The notes under the pieces are model-generated. The model did no database searches, was not told the origin of the DNA, and was given only the letters and a program-made list of their open reading frames with translations. Source: Hoeflea_A sp965216535 (lineage in GTDB: Bacteria > Pseudomonadota > Alphaproteobacteria > Rhizobiales > Rhizobiaceae). From it: a stretch of 64,000 nt of DNA. The translations under genes and the position numbers were made by a program. The stretch covers positions 3,720,001-3,784,000 of the forward strand of contig OZ244175.1 in the NCBI GenBank assembly GCA_965216535.1, in the 5' to 3' direction. Shown here piece after piece: positions 41,218-50,596 of the stretch (the stretch's first letter is position 1; each line of letters opens with the position of its first letter).

Positions 41218-41471
41218 CGCGGATTCTGTGGGTTGTTGCAATGGCGGCCGGCTGGGCCTTTGCGGGCCTGACGCCGGCTCTGGCGCAGTCATCGGGTGGA
41301 GAGGGCGTATCCATGCAGACGCTGCTCAAACGTGGTTATGAGATCAAGGCGGCAGCTCCAAACGGGGCGCAATATGTCGTGTTCCTGCAGAAGGGCAACT
41401 CGGCCTATGCCTGTGAATTCGTGACCATTACCAATTCTCGCTGCGGATCAATCAACAAAGAGGCTCAATAA
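41214..41471 (+). CDS. Small secreted protein encoded inside the nuo operon
   Basis: An 85-residue protein with a signal peptide (cleavage after LTPALA near residue 24). The mature part of about 61 residues contains MQTLLKRGYEIKAAAPNGAQYVVFLQKG and two cysteines 11 residues apart (YAC ... SRC), able to form one disulfide. Its ATG overlaps the nuoD stop (ATGA) and nuoE starts 2 nt after its stop, so it is translated with the operon. It is not a standard complex I subunit. Comparable small genes at this place occur in some Rhizobiales as far as I recall; the function is unknown. Confidence 0.75.
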   Translation: MTRILWVVAMAAGWAFAGLTPALAQSSGGEGVSMQTLLKRGYEIKAAAPNGAQYVVFLQKGNSAYACEFVTITNSRCGSINKEAQ

Positions 41472-41473
41472 GC

Positions 41474-42496
41474 ATGTCCGTCCGCCGTCTTGCAGAGGAA
41501 GCCGTTCAGCCGGAGAGCTTCAAGTTCTCGCGCGACAATGCCGCGTGGGCGAAGGCGACCATCAAGAAGTACCCGAAAGGGCGTGAGCAGTCGGCCGTGA
41601 TCCCGCTGCTGATGCGCGCGCAGGAGCAGGACGGCTGGGTTACCAAGGCAGCGATCGAATCGGTCGCGGACATGCTTGGCATGCCCTATATCCGGGCGCT
41701 GGAAGTCGCGACCTTCTACACCCAGTTCCAGTTGAAGCCGGTCGGCACGAAGGCCCATGTGCAGGTTTGTGGAACCACACCCTGCATGCTGCGGGGTTCG
41801 GAAGACCTGATTCGCGTTTGCAAGGAGAAGATCCACGCTCAGCCTTTGCAGACGAATTCCGACGGCACTTTGTCCTGGGAAGAGGTCGAGTGTCAGGGTG
41901 CTTGTGTGAATGCACCTATGGTGATGATTTTCAAGGACGCCTACGAAGATCTCACCGCGGAGCAACTGTCGGAAATCATTGACAAGTTCGAGGCGGGCCA
42001 GGGTGCCTCCGTAACTCCTGGACCGCAAAACGGCCGGCATCTTTCTGCGCCAATCGGTGGCTTGACGACACTGACTGACGACGCGGCACCGGTAAAAGCA
42101 GCAGCGGCTGCACCGGCGGTTGAAGCGAAGGCCGATGCTCCTGGGGAGAAGCCTACGCCAGCCAAGAAAGCGCCAGCGAATAAAGCGGTTGCGCTCGCTG
42201 CAGCAACAGAGGCGGACGATTCAAAACGGCCTGCGGCGATGGAAAAGCCGGATATTGTCGACGATTTGAGGTTGATCTCCGGTGTCGGTCCGAAAATCGA
42301 GGGCCTGCTGCACTCGATCGGCGTGTACAAATGGGAACAGATCTCCCGGTGGACCGAGGAGGAGCGGGCCTGGGTTGATGGCTTCCTGAAATTCAAGGGC
42401 CGCATCGATCGGGAAAACTGGGTTAAGCAGGCTGAAGCGCTGGCCAAGGGTGGCGTGGAGGAATATGTCCGCGTCTTTGGCAAGAAACCGCGGTAA
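41474..42496 (+). CDS. nuoE: NADH-quinone oxidoreductase subunit E with C-terminal helix-hairpin-helix-like extension
   Basis: The 340-residue product is about twice the length of a bare NuoE. Residues 1-175 are the 24-kDa thioredoxin-like [2Fe-2S] subunit: the N1a cysteines are in VCGTTPCMLRG and VECQGACVNAPM. Residues about 176-258 are an Ala/Pro/Lys linker. Residues about 259-340 form a helix-hairpin-helix-like module (DDLRLISGVGPKIEGLLHSIG, then EEERAWVDGFLKFKGRI and ENWVKQAEAL). The extension also occurs in other Rhizobiales and resembles the tail of some L21 proteins. Its role is unknown; HhH modules often bind DNA or proteins. Confidence 0.93.
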   Translation: MSVRRLAEEAVQPESFKFSRDNAAWAKATIKKYPKGREQSAVIPLLMRAQEQDGWVTKAAIESVADMLGMPYIRALEVATFYTQFQLKPVGTKAHVQVCGTTPCMLRGSEDLIRVCKEKIHAQPLQTNSDGTLSWEEVECQGACVNAPMVMIFKDAYEDLTAEQLSEIIDKFEAGQGASVTPGPQNGRHLSAPIGGLTTLTDDAAPVKAAAAAPAVEAKADAPGEKPTPAKKAPANKAVALAAATEADDSKRPAAMEKPDIVDDLRLISGVGPKIEGLLHSIGVYKWEQISRWTEEERAWVDGFLKFKGRIDRENWVKQAEALAKGGVEEYVRVFGKKPR

Positions 42497-42505
42497 GGGG
42501 CGATC

Positions 42506-43807
<1,302 letters not shown>

Positions 43808-43853
43808 CGAGTCGTTCGCTTAGGGGACACAGGGCTGCGGAACTGGATACAGA

Positions 43854-45935
43854 ATGGCTAAGATCAAGGTCGACGGAAACGAGATAGAGGTGCCGGATCA
43901 CTACACGCTGTTGCAGGCGTGCGAGGAAGCCGGTTCGCAGATTCCCCGTTTCTGTTTCCACGAACGTCTTTCCGTTGCCGGCAACTGCCGCATGTGCCTG
44001 GTCGAGGTAAAGGGCGGTCCGCCCAAGCCCGCTGCCTCCTGTGCAATGGGCGTTCGGGACCTGCGTCCTGGCCCAAATGGCGAGCTGCCTGAAGTGTTCA
44101 CCAACACGCCCATGGTCAAGAAGGCCCGCGAAGGCGTGATGGAGTTCCTGCTGATCAACCACCCGCTCGACTGCCCGATCTGCGACCAGGGCGGCGAATG
44201 TGACCTGCAGGACCAGGCAATGGCCTTCGGTGTCGATTCGTCCCGTTTCAAGGAAAACAAACGCGCGGTCGAGGACAAATATATCGGGCCGTTGGTCAAG
44301 ACGATCATGACCCGCTGCATCCACTGCACCCGCTGCGTGCGCTTCACGACCGAGGTCGCGGGAATTTCAGAACTCGGCCTGATCGGACGCGGCGAGGATG
44401 CGGAAATCACCACCTATCTCGAACACGCGATGACATCGGAACTGCAGGGTAACGTCATTGATTTGTGTCCGGTGGGTGCGCTGACGTCGAAGCCCTATGC
44501 CTTCCAGGCCCGGCCTTGGGAGCTCAATAAGACCGAGACGATTGATGTCATGGACGCCTGCGGTTCGGCGATCCGCGTCGATACACGCGGCCGCGAAGTC
44601 ATGCGCATCATGCCGCGGGTGAACGAAGCCATCAATGAAGAGTGGATCTCCGACAAGACACGCTTCGTGTGGGACGGGCTGAAGACCCAAAGGCTGGACC
44701 GTCCGTTCGTGCGTCGCGACGGAAAGCTGCAGGCCGCGACATGGCCTGAGGCTTTCGCGGCGGTGAAGGGCGCTATCGACGGCGTTTCCGGAGAGAATAT
44801 CGGCGCCATCGCCGGCGACTTGGCGACGGTCGAGGAGATGTTCGCGCTCCAATCGCTGATGGGCAACCTCGGATCCAAAAACATCGATTGCAGACAGGAT
44901 GGCTCAGCCCTCGATCCCAAGGACGGCCGGGCAAGCTACCTGTTCAATCCCACCGTCGAGGGAATTGAGGAAGCCGATGCGCTCCTGATCATCGGAGCCA
45001 ACCCGCGCTTCGAGGCCTCCGTTCTCAACGCTCGCATCCGAAAACGCTGGCGGGCCGGCGAGTTCCCGATCGGCGTAATAGGCGAAAACGTCGATCTGCG
45101 TTACCAGTATGAGCACATCGGTGCCGGGCCTGACAGTCTTGCAGAGCTCGCTGGCGGCAAGCACAAGTTTTTGGCCAAGCTGAAGAAAGCCGAACGGCCG
45201 ATCGTTGTTGTGGGGCAAGGGGCACTGGCGCGCGCCGACGGAGCCGCCGTCGCCTCAGCCGCAGCAAAACTGGCGATGGACATCGGAGCAGTTTCGACGG
45301 ACTGGAACGGATTTGCCGTCCTGCACACTGCTGCAAGCCGGGTTGGCGGGCTCGATCTCGGGTTTGTTCCGGGATCCGATGGCAAGTCCGCGGCGGAGAT
45401 GCTGACCGGCAGCGACGTCCTGTTCCTGCTTGGTGCAGACGAGTTGGACATGACGCAGCGGAAGTCCGGGTTCACCATCTACATCGGCAGCCATGGTGAT
45501 GTCGGTGCCCACCATGCGGATGTAATCCTGCCGGGAGCTACCTACACCGAAAAACATGGCACCTACGTCAATACCGAGGGCAGGGTGCAGCTTGGACTAA
45601 GGGCGGCGTTTGCGCCCGGTCAGGCGAAAGAAGACTGGGCCATTCTCAGGGCGCTGTCGGATGTGTTGGGCAAGACCCTGCCATTCGACTCGCTGCAGCA
45701 ATTGCGCGCTGTCCTTTATGGGGCACATCCGCATTTTGCCGAGATCGATGCCATCGCGCTTGGAGAGGCCTCAAGTGTCGAAGCGCTCGCCGCAAAAGGC
45801 GGCGAGACCGGGGCTGATGCCTTCGCATCACCGGTGGCGGATTTTTATCTGACGAACCCGATTGCCCGGGCTTCGGCCGTCATGGCCGAGTGTTCGGCTC
45901 TGGCCCGTGAGACGGGTCGGGTAGCGGCCGAATAA
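43854..45935 (+). CDS. nuoG: NADH-quinone oxidoreductase subunit G
   Basis: The 693-residue 75-kDa-type subunit carries the N-terminal ferredoxin-like part with [2Fe-2S] N1b (PRFCFHERLSVAGNCRMCLVEV), the His-Cys3 cluster (LDCPICDQGGECDLQDQ) and further [4Fe-4S] ligands (RCIHCTRCVRF ... DLCPVGALTSKP). The rest (about 220-690) is the molybdopterin-oxidoreductase-like domain. The 46-nt gap from nuoF is unusually long for this operon and shows no other feature. Confidence 0.98.
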   Translation: MAKIKVDGNEIEVPDHYTLLQACEEAGSQIPRFCFHERLSVAGNCRMCLVEVKGGPPKPAASCAMGVRDLRPGPNGELPEVFTNTPMVKKAREGVMEFLLINHPLDCPICDQGGECDLQDQAMAFGVDSSRFKENKRAVEDKYIGPLVKTIMTRCIHCTRCVRFTTEVAGISELGLIGRGEDAEITTYLEHAMTSELQGNVIDLCPVGALTSKPYAFQARPWELNKTETIDVMDACGSAIRVDTRGREVMRIMPRVNEAINEEWISDKTRFVWDGLKTQRLDRPFVRRDGKLQAATWPEAFAAVKGAIDGVSGENIGAIAGDLATVEEMFALQSLMGNLGSKNIDCRQDGSALDPKDGRASYLFNPTVEGIEEADALLIIGANPRFEASVLNARIRKRWRAGEFPIGVIGENVDLRYQYEHIGAGPDSLAELAGGKHKFLAKLKKAERPIVVVGQGALARADGAAVASAAAKLAMDIGAVSTDWNGFAVLHTAASRVGGLDLGFVPGSDGKSAAEMLTGSDVLFLLGADELDMTQRKSGFTIYIGSHGDVGAHHADVILPGATYTEKHGTYVNTEGRVQLGLRAAFAPGQAKEDWAILRALSDVLGKTLPFDSLQQLRAVLYGAHPHFAEIDAIALGEASSVEALAAKGGETGADAFASPVADFYLTNPIARASAVMAECSALARETGRVAAE

Positions 45936-45951
45936 GGAGTTGGCGGGACCG

Positions 45952-46998
45952 ATGGAGAGCTTTTTCTCAACCTATGTCTGGCCTGCGGCGATCATGATCG
46001 GCCAGTCGCTGCTGCTCCTTGTGGCGCTGCTGATCTTCATCGCCTACGTGCTTTATGCAGACCGGAAAATCTGGGCTGCGGTCCAGATGCGGCGGGGCCC
46101 GAACGTCGTCGGCCCCTGGGGGCTGTTTCAGTCCTTTGCCGACCTGCTGAAGTTTGTATTCAAGGAACCGGTCATTCCGGCCGGCGCAAACAAGGGCGTG
46201 TTCCTGTTGGCGCCGCTGGTGTCTGTGACCCTTGCACTGGCCGCCTGGGCCGTCATCCCGGTGGCCGACGGCTGGGCCATCGCCTCGATCAATGTCGGCA
46301 TTCTCTACGTGTTCGCCATTTCCTCGCTGGAGGTCTATGGCGTGATCATGGGAGGTTGGGCCTCTAACTCGAAATATCCGTTCCTGGGAGCGCTCCGCTC
46401 GGCGGCTCAGATGGTATCTTACGAAGTCTCCATCGGTTTCGTGATCATCACCGTGTTGCTGTGCGTCGGTTCCCTCAACCTGACCGATATCGTGTTGTCC
46501 CAGCAGGATGGTCTTGGAACCCGGCTCGGATTGCCCAATTCGTTGCTCGATTGGCATTGGCTGGCACTGTTCCCGATGTTCATCGTGTTTTTCATCTCGG
46601 CGCTCGCGGAAACAAACCGACCTCCTTTCGACCTTCCGGAAGCGGAGTCGGAGCTGGTCGCGGGCTTCATGGTGGAGTACGGGTCCACCCCCTACATGAT
46701 GTTCATGCTCGGCGAATACGCAGCCATCGTGCTGATGTGCGCGCTGACGACGATCCTGTTCCTCGGGGGATGGCTGCCGCCGTTTGACATCTGGCTGTTC
46801 AACTGGGTGCCGGGGATCTTCTGGTTCGTTCTGAAGGTCTGTCTGGTCTTCTTCATGTTCTCCATGGTGAAGGCTTTCGTGCCGCGCTATCGCTACGACC
46901 AGCTTATGCGTCTGGGTTGGAAGGTGTTCCTGCCGCTGTCGCTCGCCATGGTGGCGATCGTCGCTTTCGTCCTCAAGCTGACCGGCTGGTCGGCGTGA
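45952..46998 (+). CDS. nuoH: NADH-quinone oxidoreductase subunit H
   Basis: The 348-residue membrane subunit couples the peripheral arm to the membrane arm and has eight hydrophobic spans. Conserved acidic loops are visible: RRGPNVVGPWGLFQSFADLLKF and ETNRPPFDLPEAESELVAGF. The ATG at 45952 gives the usual rhizobial N-terminus MESFFSTYVWP. An in-frame TTG at 45940 would directly abut the AAGGAG site, so the ATG, 12 nt downstream, is preferred. Confidence 0.97.
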   Translation: MESFFSTYVWPAAIMIGQSLLLLVALLIFIAYVLYADRKIWAAVQMRRGPNVVGPWGLFQSFADLLKFVFKEPVIPAGANKGVFLLAPLVSVTLALAAWAVIPVADGWAIASINVGILYVFAISSLEVYGVIMGGWASNSKYPFLGALRSAAQMVSYEVSIGFVIITVLLCVGSLNLTDIVLSQQDGLGTRLGLPNSLLDWHWLALFPMFIVFFISALAETNRPPFDLPEAESELVAGFMVEYGSTPYMMFMLGEYAAIVLMCALTTILFLGGWLPPFDIWLFNWVPGIFWFVLKVCLVFFMFSMVKAFVPRYRYDQLMRLGWKVFLPLSLAMVAIVAFVLKLTGWSA

Positions 46999-47014
46999 AC
47001 CGGGAGGATTGCAC

Positions 47015-47503
47015 ATGTCTCTAACGCAAGCCGCCAAGTCTCTCTTTCTCAAGGAGTTCGTCGAGGCGTTCTTCCTGTCGATGCGCTATTTCTTCGCGCC
47101 CAAGGCGACGGTGAATTACCCGTTTGAGAAGGGGCCGGTCAGCCCGCGCTTTCGGGGGGAGCATGCTCTGCGCCGTTACCCCAACGGCGAGGAACGCTGC
47201 ATCGCCTGCAAGTTGTGCGAAGCGATTTGTCCGGCACAGGCTATTACGATCGAAGCAGGCCCCCGTCGCAATGACGGAACCCGGCGTACGGTTCGTTACG
47301 ACATCGACATGGTCAAATGCATCTATTGCGGCTTCTGCCAGGAAGCCTGCCCGGTGGATGCGATCGTTGAAGGCCCGAATTTCGAATTTGCCGCCGAAAC
47401 CCGTGAGGAGCTTTACTTCGACAAGGACAAGCTGCTCGACAACGGCGATCGGTGGGAGCGCGAAATCGCGCAGAACATCGCCATGGACGCGCCGTATCGG
47501 TAG
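47015..47503 (+). CDS. nuoI: NADH-quinone oxidoreductase subunit I
   Basis: The 162-residue TYKY-type subunit holds clusters N6a and N6b. Both CxxCxxCxxxCP motifs are present: CIACKLCEAICP and CIYCGFCQEACP. GGAGG is 7 nt before the ATG at 47015; the preceding in-frame TTG at 47009 would overlap the spacer. Confidence 0.98.
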   Translation: MSLTQAAKSLFLKEFVEAFFLSMRYFFAPKATVNYPFEKGPVSPRFRGEHALRRYPNGEERCIACKLCEAICPAQAITIEAGPRRNDGTRRTVRYDIDMVKCIYCGFCQEACPVDAIVEGPNFEFAAETREELYFDKDKLLDNGDRWEREIAQNIAMDAPYR

Positions 47504-47516
47504 GCGTTCACATTAC

Positions 47517-47538
47517 CCGGTTGCCTTGCGGCGACCGG
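47517..47538 (+). other. Hairpin in the nuoI-nuoJ gap
   Basis: The 162-nt gap between nuoI and nuoJ is the largest in the operon. It holds CCGGTTGCC-TTGC-GGCGACCGG, a 9-bp stem with one G-T pair, 13 nt after nuoI. A second possible stem-loop (ACGC-CA-GCGT inside flanking GGGA-ACAC / GTGTCCC) lies near 47617-47643. No T-tract follows either, so an mRNA processing or stability role is more likely than termination. Confidence 0.45.
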
Positions 47539-47665
47539 ATCTTCATCGGCCTGAAGCGCTTGTGCGCTCTGGCTGAAACGCAGGAAACCGGCCGGACGGG
47601 GATCGGCTGAAATCGGGGAACACGCCAGCGTGCGGGTGTCCCGGGGAAACAAAAAGGCACCTGTT

Positions 47666-48280
47666 ATGGGTCTACAGGCTCTGTTCTTTTATCTGTTCTC
47701 GGCGATTGCCGTGGCGTCCGCGCTGATGGTGATTTCGTCGCGAAACCCGGTTCATTCGGTGCTGTTTCTGATCCTCACCTTCTTCAATGCCGCAGCCCTG
47801 TTTCTGATGACCGGGGCTGAGTTCCTGGCGATGATCCTCATCGTGGTCTACGTCGGCGCCGTTGCGGTGCTGTTCCTGTTCGTCGTCATGATGCTCGACA
47901 TCGACTTCACCGAACTGCGTTCGGGCATTCTGGAATACGCGCCGGTCGGAGCGTTGGTCGGTATCGTTCTCGCCGCCGAGCTGATCATCGTGCTGGCCGG
48001 AAACGCCTTCCGGGTTGAAACCGATGCCAATGCTTCACAGCCGATACCGGATATGAACGAGGTGTCGAACATCCATGCCCTGGGTGACATTCTCTACACC
48101 GACTATGTGCACTTCTTTCAGATAGCCGGCATGATTTTGCTGGTGGCGATGATCGGCGCCATCGTCCTGACGCTGCGGCACAAGGAAAACGTCAAGCGGC
48201 AAGACATCTCCGAGCAGGTTGCCCGCTCGCCGGAAACGGCGATCGAGGTAGTCGACGTCAAGCCCGGTCAGGGCATCTAG
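47666..48280 (+). CDS. nuoJ: NADH-quinone oxidoreductase subunit J
   Basis: The 204-residue membrane subunit has five spans, including the conserved third span with its pi-bulge region (LIVVYVGAVAVLFLFVVMML). AAGG is 8 nt before the ATG at 47666; an in-frame start at 47630 lacks support. The C-terminal tail of about 40 residues is charged and cytoplasmic. Confidence 0.97.
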   Translation: MGLQALFFYLFSAIAVASALMVISSRNPVHSVLFLILTFFNAAALFLMTGAEFLAMILIVVYVGAVAVLFLFVVMMLDIDFTELRSGILEYAPVGALVGIVLAAELIIVLAGNAFRVETDANASQPIPDMNEVSNIHALGDILYTDYVHFFQIAGMILLVAMIGAIVLTLRHKENVKRQDISEQVARSPETAIEVVDVKPGQGI

Positions 48281-48294
48281 GAAGGAACGGGGAC

Positions 48295-48603
48295 ATGGAA
48301 ATCGGTCTTTCCCATTATCTGACAGTCGGCGCGATCCTGTTCACCATAGGTGTCTTCGGGATCTTCCTCAATCGCAAGAACGTCATCGTCATTTTGATGT
48401 CGGTGGAACTCATCCTGCTGGCCGTCAATCTCAACTTCGTGGCGTTTTCCGAGCATCTCGGCGATCTGATGGGACAGATTTTCGCCCTGTTCGTTCTGAC
48501 CGTAGCCGCAGCGGAAGCGGCCATCGGACTGGCGATCCTGGTGGTCTTCTACCGCAATCGCGGATCCATCGCTGTCGAAGACGTCAACATGATGAAGGGC
48601 TGA
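48295..48603 (+). CDS. nuoK: NADH-quinone oxidoreductase subunit K
   Basis: The 102-residue membrane subunit has three spans and the two conserved buried glutamates of the proton path, in SVELILLAVNLNF and AAAEAAIGLAILV. It lies 14 nt after nuoJ with AAGGAA upstream. Confidence 0.98.
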   Translation: MEIGLSHYLTVGAILFTIGVFGIFLNRKNVIVILMSVELILLAVNLNFVAFSEHLGDLMGQIFALFVLTVAAAEAAIGLAILVVFYRNRGSIAVEDVNMMKG

Positions 48604-48610
48604 GCGGACA

Positions 48611-50596
48611 ATGTATCACGCCATCGTTTTCTTTCCGCTGATCGGTGCCCTTGTAGCCGGGTTGTTCGGTCGCTCCATCGGAGCCAAAGCCAGTGAGTAC
48701 CTGACCTGTGGCCTGATGGTCGTGGCGGCGCTGCTGTCCTGGGTCGCCTTCTTCCAGGTGGCTCTTGGTGATGGTGGTACGCTGCAGATCAACGTCCTGC
48801 GCTGGATGGAATCGGGAACCCTGTCGATCGATTGGGCATTTCGCATCGACACGCTGACAGCCGTCATGCTGGTGGTAGTCAACACCGTTTCCTGCCTGGT
48901 GCATATCTACTCGATCGGCTACATGCACCACGATCCGCATCGTCCGCGCTTCTTCGCTTACCTGTCGCTGTTCACCTTTGCCATGCTGATGCTGGTGACC
49001 TCCGACAACCTTCTGCAGATGTTCTTCGGCTGGGAAGGCGTCGGCCTGGCGTCCTATCTGTTGATCGGCTTCTGGTACAAGAAACCATCGGCCAATGCGG
49101 CCGCCATGAAGGCCTTTATTGTCAACCGCGTCGGTGACTTCGGTTTTGCCCTGGGTATTTTCGGCGTGTTTGTGCTGTTTGGCTCGATTTCGCTGGACAC
49201 GGTCTTTGCCAATGCCGCGGAATTCCTGCCAGGTGAGGCCTCGACCGACTCCGGTCCTGTCATTGATCTCTTCGGCATGCAGCTCGATCGCGGCCATGCC
49301 CTGACCGCGACCTGCCTGCTGCTGTTCATGGGAGCGATGGGCAAATCGGCTCAGTTCCTGTTGCACACTTGGCTGCCTGACGCGATGGAAGGCCCGACCC
49401 CGGTTTCGGCCCTGATCCACGCGGCGACAATGGTGACCGCCGGCGTTTTCCTGGTCGCCCGCATGTCGCCGATCTTCGAACTGTCGGTCGATGCGCTGAC
49501 CATCGTCACGATATTCGGAGCGATTACTGCCTTCTTTGCCGCGACAATCGGTCTTGTGCAGAACGACATCAAGCGGGTGATCGCCTATTCGACCTGTTCG
49601 CAGCTTGGCTACATGTTCGTGGCGCTGGGCGTCGGTGCCTATGGTGCCGGTATTTTCCACCTGTTTACGCACGCCTTCTTCAAGGCGCTGCTTTTCCTTG
49701 GTGCGGGCTCGGTCATTCACGCGGTCTCGGATGAACAGGACATGCGTCGCATGGGCGGCCTGAGAACCCATATCCCGATAACCTACTGGATGATGATCAT
49801 CGGAACGCTGGCGTTGACCGGCTTTGGGATTCCATTCATCGGTGTCGGTACCGCGGGCTTCATTTCCAAAGATGCGATCATCGAGTCGTCGTTTGTCGGC
49901 CAAAATTCAGCGTCGCTCTTTGCCTTCTGGATGCTGGTGATCGCGGCCGCCTTTACGAGCTTCTATTCCTGGCGGGTCATCTTCATGACGTTCCATGGCA
50001 AGCCGCGTGCCTCGTCCGATGTGATGCATCATGTGCACGAGTCTCCCTGGGTGATGCTCGGTCCACTGGTGGTTCTGTCGCTCGGAGCGCTTTTCGCAGG
50101 GATGCTCTTTGTCAATGACTTCTTCGGGTACCATTACGAGGAGTTCTGGAAGGGCGCTCTGTTCACGCTGCCGGACAACAACATCCTAGAGGAATTCCAT
50201 CACGTTCCGGTTTGGGTGAAATTGAGCCCGTTCGTGGCAATGGTGATCGGTTTTGTCATCGCCTGGTATTTCTATATCCGTTCGCCCGAAACGCCGAAGG
50301 AATTGGCCAAGCGGCATCGTGGCCTGTACCTGTTCCTCTTGAACAAATGGTATTTCGACGAGCTCTATGACCTGCTGTTCGTCCGCAGCGCCAAATGGCT
50401 GGGACGCTTCCTGTGGAAGTGGGGCGATGGCTGGCTCATCGATGGTTTCGGACCCGACGGTGTCGCCGCCCGGGTGCAGGACATCACCAATCGGGTGGTG
50501 CGCATCCAGACCGGATATCTCTATCACTATGCCTTTGCGATGTTGATCGGCGTGGCTGCGCTTGTCACCTGGATGATGCTCGGGGGAGCCGCATAA
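48611..50596 (+). CDS. nuoL: NADH-quinone oxidoreductase subunit L
   Basis: The 661-residue antiporter-like subunit sits at the far end of the membrane arm and has the long lateral helix at its C-terminus. Conserved segments include FFGWEGVGLASYLLIGFWY with the key Glu, LLHTWLPDAMEGPTPVSALIHAATMVTAGV and LVQNDIKRVIAYSTCSQLGYM. Its stop overlaps the nuoM start by one base (TAATG). Confidence 0.98.
   Translation: MYHAIVFFPLIGALVAGLFGRSIGAKASEYLTCGLMVVAALLSWVAFFQVALGDGGTLQINVLRWMESGTLSIDWAFRIDTLTAVMLVVVNTVSCLVHIYSIGYMHHDPHRPRFFAYLSLFTFAMLMLVTSDNLLQMFFGWEGVGLASYLLIGFWYKKPSANAAAMKAFIVNRVGDFGFALGIFGVFVLFGSISLDTVFANAAEFLPGEASTDSGPVIDLFGMQLDRGHALTATCLLLFMGAMGKSAQFLLHTWLPDAMEGPTPVSALIHAATMVTAGVFLVARMSPIFELSVDALTIVTIFGAITAFFAATIGLVQNDIKRVIAYSTCSQLGYMFVALGVGAYGAGIFHLFTHAFFKALLFLGAGSVIHAVSDEQDMRRMGGLRTHIPITYWMMIIGTLALTGFGIPFIGVGTAGFISKDAIIESSFVGQNSASLFAFWMLVIAAAFTSFYSWRVIFMTFHGKPRASSDVMHHVHESPWVMLGPLVVLSLGALFAGMLFVNDFFGYHYEEFWKGALFTLPDNNILEEFHHVPVWVKLSPFVAMVIGFVIAWYFYIRSPETPKELAKRHRGLYLFLLNKWYFDELYDLLFVRSAKWLGRFLWKWGDGWLIDGFGPDGVAARVQDITNRVVRIQTGYLYHYAFAMLIGVAALVTWMMLGGAA

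Noticed and set aside
48584..49903. 439-codon open frame antisense to nuoL
   Set aside because: Same reason: reverse shadow of a membrane protein, with no start signal.
50395..50595. Long N-terminal extension of NuoM
   Set aside because: It overlaps nuoL and encodes Arg/Gly-rich sequence unlike any NuoM; the TAATG start at 50596 fits the family.
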